Origin: Burkholderia sp. 4M9327F10
Lineage (GTDB): Bacteria > Pseudomonadota > Gammaproteobacteria > Burkholderiales > Burkholderiaceae
Reading direction: 5' to 3'
Assembly: GCF_005503145.1 (NCBI RefSeq)
Contig: NZ_SCNV01000029.1
Span: 1-64,000 of the forward strand
DNA: 64,000 bases
Shown here: positions 53,830 through 62,904 of the stretch, piece by piece
How the letters are laid out: the number at the start of each line of letters is the position of its first letter
How positions within the stretch are numbered: position 1 is the stretch's first letter
The notes under the pieces: generated by a model
What the model saw: only the letters and a program-made list of their open reading frames with translations
The model's database searches: none
Told to the model about the DNA's origin: nothing
Position numbers and translations under genes: made by a program

Positions 53830-56181
53830 ATGCCTTTGTCCGACCGCCGTTTGCCCTCCGCTACCGACGAAGTGAGCGCCGAGCCGAAGCGCCCCGCCGC
53901 CCGCGGCAAGGGTGGGGAACTGCTCAAGGCCGGGCCGGACAACGCAGCCAGAGGCGCCCGATCAGCCAAGCCGGCTGGCGCGGCCGAAGCCGGCAAAGCC
54001 ATCAAGGCGGACAGAGCTGGCGTGGTGACGGACAAGAAGGCGGACAAGAAGGCCGGTAAGGCCGATAAAACTGACAAAGCCGCCCCGGCGCTCGCCAAAA
54101 CCGCCGACAAGCTCGCCAAACTCGGCCTCACGAGCGACATCAATCTGGTCCTGCATCTGCCGACGCGCTACGAGGACGAAACCTCGTTGACGCCAATCGG
54201 GCACCTGCTGCCGGGCGGCATCGCGCAGACCGAAGGCGTGGTGTTCGACAACGAAATTGCCTATCGTCCGCGCCGCCAGTTGCTGGTCAAACTACGCGAC
54301 GACGCCGGTGACGAACTGGTGCTGCGCTTTCTGAATTTCTACGGCTCGCAGGTCAAGCAGATGGCGATCGGCGCGCGGCTGCGCGTGCGCGGCGACGTGC
54401 GCGGCGGCTTTTTCGGCATGGAGATGGTGCACCCTGCCGTGCGCGTGGTCGATGAAGACACGCCCTTGCCGCAGGTGCTGACGCCGGTCTATCCGAGCAC
54501 CGCGGGCGTGAGCCAGGCCTATCTGCGCAAGGCGATCGACAACGCGCTCTCGCGCACGGCGCTGCCGGAGTTGCTGCCGGAAGCGGTCGCGCGGACCTAT
54601 CTGGACCCGCTTGGCGTGCCGCCGCTGCTGCAGGCGGTGCGTATGCTGCATCACCCCGGCGTCGATTCGGACGAAACCGCGCTGATGGACGGCACGCATC
54701 CGGCCTGGGTGCGCATCAAGTTCGAGGAATTGCTTGCTCAGCAGATGTCGTTAAAGCGTGCCCATGACGAGCGGCGCACCCGCGCGGCGCCGGGCATGCC
54801 GCGCCGGACTGCGGACGATCCCGCCTCGCTGGTGGCGCGTCTGCTGAAAGCGCTGCCGTTCTCGCTGACCCGCGCCCAGGAGCGCGTGGGCGGAGAAATC
54901 GCGCTGGACCTGACCCAGCCGCATCCGATGCAGCGCCTGCTGCAGGGCGACGTGGGCAGCGGCAAGACCATCGTCGCCGCGCTCGCCGCCGCGCAGGCCA
55001 TCGACGCCGGCTACCAGGCGGCCCTGATGGCGCCCACCGAAATCCTCGCCGAACAGCACGCGCGCAAGCTGCGCGGCTGGCTGGAACCGCTCGGCGTCAG
55101 CGTCGCATGGCTGGCCGGCAGTCTGAAGACCAAGGAAAAGCGCGCCGCAATTGAAGCCGCGGCGCTCGGCACCGCGCAACTGGTGATCGGCACTCACGCG
55201 ATCATCCAGGACACGGTGGAGTTTGCGCAGCTCGGCCTCGTGATCGTCGACGAACAGCACCGTTTCGGCGTCGCCCAGCGGCTGGCGCTGCGTGCCAAGG
55301 CGCGTCCCCCGGGAGGCGCCCCTTCGGAGAACAAAGCGCTGGACGGCGTGCGCGATTTTCAGCCGCACCAGTTGATGATGTCCGCCACGCCGATCCCGCG
55401 CACGCTGGCGATGACCTATTACGCCGACCTCGACGTCTCGACCATCGACGAGCTGCCGCCAGGCCGCACGCCGATTCTCACCAAGCTCGTTTCCGACGCG
55501 CGCCGCGAAGAAGTGATTGGCCGGGTGCGCGAAGCGGCGCTGACCGGGCGGCAGGTCTACTGGGTCTGTCCGCTGATCGAAGAGAGCGAGACGCTGCAGT
55601 TGCAGACCGCCGTCGAAACCTATGAAACGCTGGTCGCCGCGTTACCCGAGCTGAAGGTCGGTCTCGTGCACGGGCGGCTCGCCCCGGCGGAGAAAGCCGC
55701 AGTGATGGACGCGTTCACCCGCAACGAGGTGCAGTTGCTGGTGGCGACCACCGTGATCGAAGTCGGCGTGGATGTGCCGAACGCCTCGCTAATGGTGATC
55801 GAGCACGCCGAGCGCTTCGGCCTCGCGCAACTGCACCAGTTACGTGGCCGGGTCGGGCGGGGCAGCGCGGCGTCGGTGTGTGTGCTGCTCTACACGGGGC
55901 CGCTGTCGATGACTGCGCGCGCCCGTTTGCAAACCATGCGCGAAACCACCGATGGCTTTGAAATCGCCCGCCGCGACCTCGAAATCCGCGGCCCGGGGGA
56001 GTTTCTCGGCGCCCGTCAGTCCGGCGCGGCCATGCTGCGCTTTGCCGATCTGCAGGAGGACGGCTGGCTGATCGAACCGGCTCGCGAAGCGGCGGCGCAT
56101 CTGCTGGAAAAGTATCCGGAGGTGGTCACCCAGCACCTGGCGCGCTGGCTCGGTGCGCGGGAACAATATCTGAAAGCCTGA
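53830..56181 (+). CDS. recG: ATP-dependent DNA helicase RecG
   Basis: RecG remodels stalled replication forks. The start at 53830 gives 783 residues; a further upstream in-frame start at 53761 is possible. A Lys/Ala-rich extension (residues ~20-100) precedes the wedge domain. The motor has Walker A LQGDVGSGKTIVAALA near residue 375, the DEQH box IVDEQHRFGV, and C-terminal motifs VATTVIEVGVDVPNA and QLRGRVGRG. No strong ribosome site is visible before the chosen start. OxyR follows on the same strand after 157 bases. Confidence 0.93.
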   Translation: MPLSDRRLPSATDEVSAEPKRPAARGKGGELLKAGPDNAARGARSAKPAGAAEAGKAIKADRAGVVTDKKADKKAGKADKTDKAAPALAKTADKLAKLGLTSDINLVLHLPTRYEDETSLTPIGHLLPGGIAQTEGVVFDNEIAYRPRRQLLVKLRDDAGDELVLRFLNFYGSQVKQMAIGARLRVRGDVRGGFFGMEMVHPAVRVVDEDTPLPQVLTPVYPSTAGVSQAYLRKAIDNALSRTALPELLPEAVARTYLDPLGVPPLLQAVRMLHHPGVDSDETALMDGTHPAWVRIKFEELLAQQMSLKRAHDERRTRAAPGMPRRTADDPASLVARLLKALPFSLTRAQERVGGEIALDLTQPHPMQRLLQGDVGSGKTIVAALAAAQAIDAGYQAALMAPTEILAEQHARKLRGWLEPLGVSVAWLAGSLKTKEKRAAIEAAALGTAQLVIGTHAIIQDTVEFAQLGLVIVDEQHRFGVAQRLALRAKARPPGGAPSENKALDGVRDFQPHQLMMSATPIPRTLAMTYYADLDVSTIDELPPGRTPILTKLVSDARREEVIGRVREAALTGRQVYWVCPLIEESETLQLQTAVETYETLVAALPELKVGLVHGRLAPAEKAAVMDAFTRNEVQLLVATTVIEVGVDVPNASLMVIEHAERFGLAQLHQLRGRVGRGSAASVCVLLYTGPLSMTARARLQTMRETTDGFEIARRDLEIRGPGEFLGARQSGAAMLRFADLQEDGWLIEPAREAAAHLLEKYPEVVTQHLARWLGAREQYLKA

Positions 56182-56338
56182 GCCGGCGTCATGACGGACG
56201 TTGCGAGCGGCATTGAACCGGCCTTCGTTACGGCCGGTAACGTTTCCGCAGCATTCCCTGTGCCGGGGGAGGTTGGCGAATTGGCCCCATAGGTGTATAA
56301 CTGAAACCTATCGAATTCATCGTACTGATTGGTCCCCA

Positions 56339-57298
56339 ATGACGCTCACTGAATTGAAATACATCGTCGCAGTTGCCCGCGAGCGGCATTTTGGCCGTGC
56401 GGCGGAGGCGTGTTTCGTCAGCCAGCCGACGCTGTCCGTGGCGATCAAGAAGCTCGAAGACGAACTGAACGTGCAGATTTTCGAGCGCGGCACGAGCGAA
56501 GTGAGCGTGACGCCGATCGGCGAGCAAATCGTCACCCAGGCCCAGCGCGTTCTCGAACAGACGCTTGCCATCAAGGAAATCGCCAAGCAGGGCAAAGATC
56601 CGCTGGTCGGCCCGCTGCGCCTTGGCGTGATCTACACGATCGGACCGTATCTGCTGCCTACTCTCGTCAAGCAGATGATCAAGCGCGTCCCGCAGATGCC
56701 GTTGATGCTGCAGGAGAATTACACGCTCAAGCTGATCGAACTGCTCAAGCAGGGCGAGATCGACGTGGCGATCATGGCGCTGCCGTTCCCGGAAACCGGG
56801 CTGATGCTGCGCCCGCTCTACGACGAGCCGTTTGTCGTCGCGCTGCCGTCCGGCCATGCGTGGGAGCAGCGCTCGAAGATCGACCCGGACGATCTCAAGC
56901 AGGAAACCATGCTGCTGCTCGGCAGCGGCCATTGCTTCCGCGATCACGTGCTGGGTGTGTGCCCTGAACTGATGCGCTTCTCGCAGAACGCGGACGGCAT
57001 CCAGAAGACCTTCGAAGGCTCTTCGCTCGAAACGATCCGCCATATGGTGGCAAGCGGGGTGGGCATTACGGTGCTGCCGCGCATGTCGGTGCAGGAAGTG
57101 AAGCCGCAGGCAGGTGGCATTGACTCGGGGCTGCTCAGCTATGTGGCCTTCGACGAACCGGTGCCGGATCGCCGCGTGGTGCTGGCCTGGCGCAAGAGCT
57201 TCACCCGCATGCCCGCCATCGAAGCGATTTGCGATGCCATCAACGCCTGCGAACTGCCGGGCGTGAGCAAGCTCGATCTGCCGGTCGCCGTGAACTGA
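56339..57298 (+). CDS. oxyR: Hydrogen peroxide-sensing regulator OxyR
   Basis: OxyR activates peroxide defence genes when two cysteines form a disulfide. The start at 56339 gives 319 residues with the winged helix (FGRAAEACFVSQPTLSVAIK) at the N-terminus. The redox pair is visible in GSGHCFRDHVLGVCPE: two cysteines nine positions apart, as in Cys199 and Cys208 of E. coli OxyR. The genes downstream encode a catalase and Dps, likely targets. The ORF can be extended upstream, but that lead has no homology. Confidence 0.95.
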   Translation: MTLTELKYIVAVARERHFGRAAEACFVSQPTLSVAIKKLEDELNVQIFERGTSEVSVTPIGEQIVTQAQRVLEQTLAIKEIAKQGKDPLVGPLRLGVIYTIGPYLLPTLVKQMIKRVPQMPLMLQENYTLKLIELLKQGEIDVAIMALPFPETGLMLRPLYDEPFVVALPSGHAWEQRSKIDPDDLKQETMLLLGSGHCFRDHVLGVCPELMRFSQNADGIQKTFEGSSLETIRHMVASGVGITVLPRMSVQEVKPQAGGIDSGLLSYVAFDEPVPDRRVVLAWRKSFTRMPAIEAICDAINACELPGVSKLDLPVAVN

Positions 57299-57350
57299 GC
57301 CGAAGCTCCACCGTGGCTGCGCCCGTGAGGCGCCACGGCGCAGGTCAAGA

Positions 57351-57382
57351 CAAGGCCGGCCGCACCCCGTGCGCCGGCCTTG
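57351..57382 (+). terminator. Weak terminator after oxyR
   Basis: A long GC stem (57351-57359 with 57374-57382, extended by 57361-57365 with 57369-57373) lies 53 bases after the oxyR stop. It lacks a strong T run, so it may terminate only partly. Confidence 0.45.
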
Positions 57383-57407
57383 TCCGCATTTTCCACGCGA
57401 AAAGCCG

Positions 57408-57431
57408 ATAGTGTCGGCCTCTATCGAATAG
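57408..57431. promoter_or_regulatory. Candidate OxyR binding elements upstream of katA
   Basis: ATAG (57408-57411), CTAT (57421-57424) and ATAG (57428-57431) are arranged like parts of the ATAG/CTAT pattern of OxyR sites, and a further ATAG is at 57459-57462. The stretch 57408-57475 is AT-rich within a GC-rich genome, which fits a regulated promoter. The match to the full 4-element spacing is imperfect. Confidence 0.4.
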
Positions 57432-57517
57432 ATAAAATTAATCAAACACGCTAATTCGATAGCATTGATATAGTTTCCTCCATGGATCAGCGGATCCAAC
57501 AAAACACGGAGGAAATC

Positions 57518-57655
57518 ATGACGCAGCCCCAAGCGCAGCAGCCCCAGCAGGTTTCTGGCCAATCCGCCGCACCGGCTTCCCGATTCCCCGCCTCGATGAG
57601 CGGCGTACGCACTGTGGCGTTCTCGCTGCTGGTCGACCGCGCGCTGAGCGCCTGA
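57518..57655 (+). CDS. Small ORF (45 aa) in the katA leader
   Basis: An ATG at 57518 follows a strong ribosome site (GGAGG, 7 bases before it) and opens a 45-codon frame ending at TGA 57653-57655, 45 bases before the katA start. The product is Gln/Pro/Ala-rich for its first ~20 residues (TQPQAQQPQQ) and ends in VAFSLLVDRALSA. No family is recognised. It may be a real small protein or a translated leader that couples to katA. The strong ribosome site and position favour expression. Confidence 0.6.
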   Translation: MTQPQAQQPQQVSGQSAAPASRFPASMSGVRTVAFSLLVDRALSA

Positions 57656-57700
57656 TTTCCTTTCAGCCAAGAAACCCCTCATCAGAATCAGGAGTACACG

Positions 57701-59152
<1,452 letters not shown>

Positions 59153-59223
59153 GGCGGGGTGTTAGCGGGCCGGCTGATGAGGCGGCCAGGTGCGGGAGTG
59201 CGGGCTCAAGCGGCTGGAACGGT

Positions 59224-59268
59224 TAAGGCAGCTAAGGCAATTAAGGCAGCTAAGGCAGCTAAGGCAGG
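59224..59268. repeat. Five tandem 9-bp units after katA
   Basis: Units of 9 bp at 59224, 59233, 59242, 59251 and 59260 share TAAGGCA, most being TAAGGCAGC. They start about 70 bases past the katA stop. This is a small tandem repeat of the kind prone to copy number change, with a core similar to the purB-end repeats (AGGCAG). Confidence 0.8.
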
Positions 59269-59347
59269 CCGCTTGAGTCTGATTCGTTAGTCGTGGCGGG
59301 CGCATCGGCGCCTCGCCTGTTCGAAACCAGAGAGAAGGAGAACGATC

Positions 59348-59506
59348 ATGGTCCAGTTGTTGAGTAGCGGTGGCGCACGGCTCGCACGTGACGCACAGAT
59401 TGTTTTTGGCGGCAACGTTGCGCGCAAGCTGGTCGGTTTTGCGATTCTCGCGGCCGGCTACGCATTGATCGCTTCGCACGCATTGCAGCATCTGCCGGGC
59501 CGCTAA
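59348..59506 (+). CDS. Small membrane protein (52 aa) between katA and dps
   Basis: An ATG at 59348 preceded by AAGGAG (8 bases upstream) opens a 52-codon frame ending at TAA 59504-59506. The product has a basic, amphipathic start, then one hydrophobic segment (KLVGFAILAAGYALIASHAL, residues ~28-47). It is a likely single-pass inner-membrane peptide. No family is recognised. Its position between katA and dps suggests a link to peroxide stress. Confidence 0.7.
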   Translation: MVQLLSSGGARLARDAQIVFGGNVARKLVGFAILAAGYALIASHALQHLPGR

Positions 59507-59670
59507 TCCCGACTGCCGAAGCGGTGCTGCGCTTCCTCGGGTCGTGACGAGCGGTCGCACAAAGTTTGCATATTTGTACGATAAACTAACGGACGTTCGC
59601 AGGTTAATGGTTTGTGCATGAACGACTCATGCTCTGCCTGCCGGTTCGCACACTCTTCAAAGGAGTCATC

Positions 59671-60159
59671 ATGGCCAAGAAAGAAGCCGTACAACACGTC
59701 AATATCGGTATCAGCGACAAGGATCGCAAGAAGATCGCAGAGGGCCTGTCGCGTTTGCTGGCGGACACCTACACGCTGTATCTGAAGACCCATAACTTCC
59801 ACTGGAACGTCACGGGTCCGATGTTCAACACGCTGCACCTGATGTTCGAGACGCAGTACAACGAACTGGCGCTGGCTGTCGATTCGATCGCTGAACGTAT
59901 CCGCGCGCTGGGCGTGCATGCGCCGGGCAGCTACAAGGACTTCGCGAAGCTGTCGTCGATTCCGGAAGCGGACGGCGTGCCTGCCGCAGAAGAAATGATT
60001 CGCCAGCTGGTGGAAGGCCAGGAAGCGGTGGTGCGCACCGCGCGCGGCATTTTCCCGGCAACCGAGGCCGCCAATGACGAACCGACCGCCGACCTGCTGA
60101 CGCAACGCATGCAGACGCACGAAAAGACGGCGTGGATGCTGCGCTCGATGCTGGCTTGA
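59671..60159 (+). CDS. dps: DNA-protecting, iron-storing protein Dps
   Basis: Dps oxidises and stores iron with hydrogen peroxide and coats DNA in stress. The start at 59671 has an AAAGGAG site and gives 162 residues. The ferroxidase residues are in the pattern LKTHNFHWNVTGPMFNTLH near residue 36 and the YNELALAVDSIAERIRALG helix near residue 66. A terminator follows. It lies downstream of oxyR-katA. Confidence 0.95.
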   Translation: MAKKEAVQHVNIGISDKDRKKIAEGLSRLLADTYTLYLKTHNFHWNVTGPMFNTLHLMFETQYNELALAVDSIAERIRALGVHAPGSYKDFAKLSSIPEADGVPAAEEMIRQLVEGQEAVVRTARGIFPATEAANDEPTADLLTQRMQTHEKTAWMLRSMLA

Positions 60160-60169
60160 TGCAACAAAG

Positions 60170-60195
60170 AACCTCCCGCACGGGAGGTTTCGTTT
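60170..60195 (+). terminator. Terminator after dps
   Basis: An 8-bp stem (60171-60178 with 60181-60188) with a 2-nt nominal loop is followed by a T-rich tract. It ends the dps transcript. Confidence 0.75.
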
Positions 60196-60283
60196 TTCAG
60201 GGCATCCCCTGCGCGCTTGCAGGGTTCCCTCGGCGCACATACCTTAAAATGTCGTCACTGCCCGTACTTGACGACGCCCGCCC

Positions 60284-61147
60284 ATGTTCGCCCGACTCCC
60301 TCTGTATCTGCGCCTCGTGCGCATGGACAAGCCGATCGGCAGCCTGTTGCTGCTATGGCCGACGCTCAACGCGCTGTGGATTGCCTCGGACGGGCGCCCC
60401 TCGCTGTCCCTGCTGGTGATTTTCACGCTCGGCACGGTGCTGATGCGCTCGGCGGGCTGCGCGATCAACGACTACGCCGACCGCGATTTCGACCGCTACG
60501 TGAAGCGCACCGAAAACCGGCCGATCACCTCGGGCAAGATCAAGGCGTGGGAGGCGCTGGTGCTGGCTACCGGGCTGGCGCTGGTATCGTTTCTGCTGAT
60601 CCTGCCGCTCAATGCGCTGACCAAGGAGCTGTCGGTGGCGGCGCTGTTCGTCGCGGGTTCGTATCCGTTCACCAAACGCTTCTTTGCGATCCCGCAGGCG
60701 TATCTGGGCATCGCCTTCGGCTTTGGCATTCCTATGGCCTTCGCCGCCGTGCAGGACCACGTGCCGATGCTCGCGTGGCTGATGCTGCTCGCCAACGTGT
60801 TCTGGTCGGTGGCCTACGACACCGAATACGCGATGGTCGATCGCGACGACGACATCAAGATCGGCATCCGCACCTCCGCGCTGACGTTTGGCCGCTATGA
60901 CGTGTTCGCGATCATGCTGTGCTACGCGCTGACGCTGGGTATCTATATCCGTATTGGCCTGACGCTGGGTTTCGGCTGGCCGTACTGGCTCGGCTGGGCC
61001 GCCGCTGCGGGCTGCGCGATCTACCACTACACGCTGATCCGCGGCCGCGAACGCATGCCGTGTTTCGCGGCGTTCCGTCATAACAACTGGCTCGGTGGGG
61101 CGCTGTTCGCGGGGATTGCGGCGCATTACGCCGCCGCTTCGTTCTGA
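60284..61147 (+). CDS. ubiA: 4-hydroxybenzoate octaprenyltransferase
   Basis: UbiA attaches the polyprenyl tail to 4-hydroxybenzoate in ubiquinone synthesis. The 287-residue membrane protein has the first substrate motif NDYADRDFDRYVKRTENRP near residue 66 and the second aspartate-rich motif DTEYAMVDRDDDIKIGIRT near 180, with about eight helices between and after. It is monocistronic. Confidence 0.95.
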   Translation: MFARLPLYLRLVRMDKPIGSLLLLWPTLNALWIASDGRPSLSLLVIFTLGTVLMRSAGCAINDYADRDFDRYVKRTENRPITSGKIKAWEALVLATGLALVSFLLILPLNALTKELSVAALFVAGSYPFTKRFFAIPQAYLGIAFGFGIPMAFAAVQDHVPMLAWLMLLANVFWSVAYDTEYAMVDRDDDIKIGIRTSALTFGRYDVFAIMLCYALTLGIYIRIGLTLGFGWPYWLGWAAAAGCAIYHYTLIRGRERMPCFAAFRHNNWLGGALFAGIAAHYAAASF

Positions 61148-61291
61148 GGTTCTGAGCGTGGCGCGCGCCGCGCACGGCTAATTGCCGTTACGCAGCGTGC
61201 TGTGCCGGGGCGGCCCGTGCCGGGGCCGCGTGGGTTAATCCCGGTTTTCTTCGGGCTCCTTCAGGACTTCTACCGCTTCCTGCAGGCAGCC

Positions 61292-62107
61292 TTACTGCTG
61301 GCCGAACTCGTCGCCCATTTCCTTCGCGCGTGCATCGGCCGCCAGCACACCGCGCACAATCGCGTCCTTGATACCGCTCGCGTCGAACGAAGCGAGCGCC
61401 GCCGCGGTCGTGCCGCCCTTCGACGTCACCCGTTCTCGCAACACGCCCGGCGGCTCGTCGGACTGGGCCGCGAGTTGCGCCGCGCCGGTGAAGGTTGCGA
61501 CGGCGAGTGCGCGGCCTTGCGCTTCATCCATGCCGAGCTGGCGCGCGGCTTCCTGCAGGGCTTCAATAAAGTAGAACACGTAGGCCGGCCCGCTGCCCGA
61601 GATCGCGGTGACAGCGTCAATTTTCGCTTCGTCGTCGAACCAGACGGTCTCGCCGACGGCGCCCAGCACTTGCGTCGCGAGCGCCCGGTCGGCCGCGTCG
61701 ACGCTGCCCGTTGCGCTCAGGCCCGCTACGCCCTTGCCGATCAGCGCCGGGGTATTCGGCATCACCCGGACAATGCGTTGATGGCCGTCGAGCCAGCGCG
61801 CGAGATCCTCGGTGCGAATCCCGGCGACGATGCTGATCACCACTTGTGTCGCACCCAGATACGGGGCGAGTCCTTGAGCCACGGCTTTGAGCACTTGCGG
61901 CTTCACGGCCAGCACGATCGCGTCGAACGGCGCGAGCGCGGCATCCGCCGCAGCACCGGTGCCGATGCCGAATTGCTGCTGGTTGCGCTGGCGCACGTCT
62001 TCGTTAGGGTCGATCGCGTACAGATCGGCCGGCGCAATGCCGTGCTTGATGAGGCCGCCGATGATTGCAGCGGCCATGTTGCCGCCGCCGATGAAGGCAA
62101 TTTTCAT
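61292..62107 (-). CDS. proC: Pyrroline-5-carboxylate reductase
   Basis: ProC makes proline from pyrroline-5-carboxylate with NAD(P)H. The start at 62107 gives 271 residues beginning MKIAFIGGGNMAAAIIGGL. The catalytic block ISGSGPAYVFYFIEALQEAA is near residue 165, and VTSKGGTTAAALASF near 235 is the family signature. It follows the YggS gene by 16 bases. Confidence 0.95.
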   Translation of the reverse strand: MKIAFIGGGNMAAAIIGGLIKHGIAPADLYAIDPNEDVRQRNQQQFGIGTGAAADAALAPFDAIVLAVKPQVLKAVAQGLAPYLGATQVVISIVAGIRTEDLARWLDGHQRIVRVMPNTPALIGKGVAGLSATGSVDAADRALATQVLGAVGETVWFDDEAKIDAVTAISGSGPAYVFYFIEALQEAARQLGMDEAQGRALAVATFTGAAQLAAQSDEPPGVLRERVTSKGGTTAAALASFDASGIKDAIVRGVLAADARAKEMGDEFGQQ

Positions 62108-62123
62108 GATGTTCCGAGGGAGT

Positions 62124-62822
62124 TCAGTGGGAGTAATCACGGGCGCCGAAAATCGCCGTGCCGACGCGCACGAGCGTCGCGCCTTCGAGCACCGCGGCTT
62201 CGAGGTCGGCCGACATGCCCATCGAGAGCGTGTCCAGTTCGAGTCCGCCGGCGCGCAGTTGCTCGAACAGCTCGCGTAACTGGCGATGCGGCACGCGTTG
62301 GGCTTCGACGGTCCCGGCCGGCTCGGGAATCGACATCAGACCGCGCAGGCGCAGTTGCGGCAACGCGGCGACAGCTTGCGCGATTCCGGCGGCTTCAGCC
62401 GGCGTCACACCGGCCTTGGTCGCTTCGCCGCTGACGTTCACCTGCAGGCATACGTTGAGCGGCGGCAAATGCGCCGGTCGCTGTTCCGCAAGACGTTGGG
62501 CAATTTTCAGGCGATCGACGGAATGGACCCAGTCGAAGTTTTCCGCCACCGGGCGGGTCTTGTTCGATTGCAGCGGTCCGATGAAATGCCATTCGAGCGA
62601 CGCGCGCAGGTCCGCCAGCGCTTCGATTTTCGCCACGGCTTCCTGCACATAGTTCTCGCCGAACGCGCGCTGGCCGGCCGCATGGACGGCGCGCACATCG
62701 TCGGCAGGAAACGTCTTCGAGACGGCTAGCAGCGCGACTGAGCGCGGCTCGCGGGAAGCGAGCTGCGCGGCGCGGTCGATGCGCTGCTGGACCGCGGCGA
62801 GGTTATGGACGAGATCGGACAT
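62124..62822 (-). CDS. YggS-family pyridoxal phosphate homeostasis protein
   Basis: The 232-residue protein has the PLP-binding lysine in ALLAVSKTFPADDVRAVH near residue 35 and the family block FGENYVQEAVAKIEAL near 55. HFIGPLQSNKTR near 80 and MGMSADLEAAVLEGATLVRVG near 200 complete the TIM-barrel fold. These proteins bind PLP but have no known catalytic activity. It is the first gene of the pair with proC, an arrangement found widely. Confidence 0.93.
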   Translation of the reverse strand: MSDLVHNLAAVQQRIDRAAQLASREPRSVALLAVSKTFPADDVRAVHAAGQRAFGENYVQEAVAKIEALADLRASLEWHFIGPLQSNKTRPVAENFDWVHSVDRLKIAQRLAEQRPAHLPPLNVCLQVNVSGEATKAGVTPAEAAGIAQAVAALPQLRLRGLMSIPEPAGTVEAQRVPHRQLRELFEQLRAGGLELDTLSMGMSADLEAAVLEGATLVRVGTAIFGARDYSH

Positions 62823-62904
62823 GAGACGTCGGAGAAAAATCTGCGCGGAGGCGATGTACCGGATTATACGGACGCCCGCCGGGCTTGCCCGTCATGTGTA
62901 CGCC

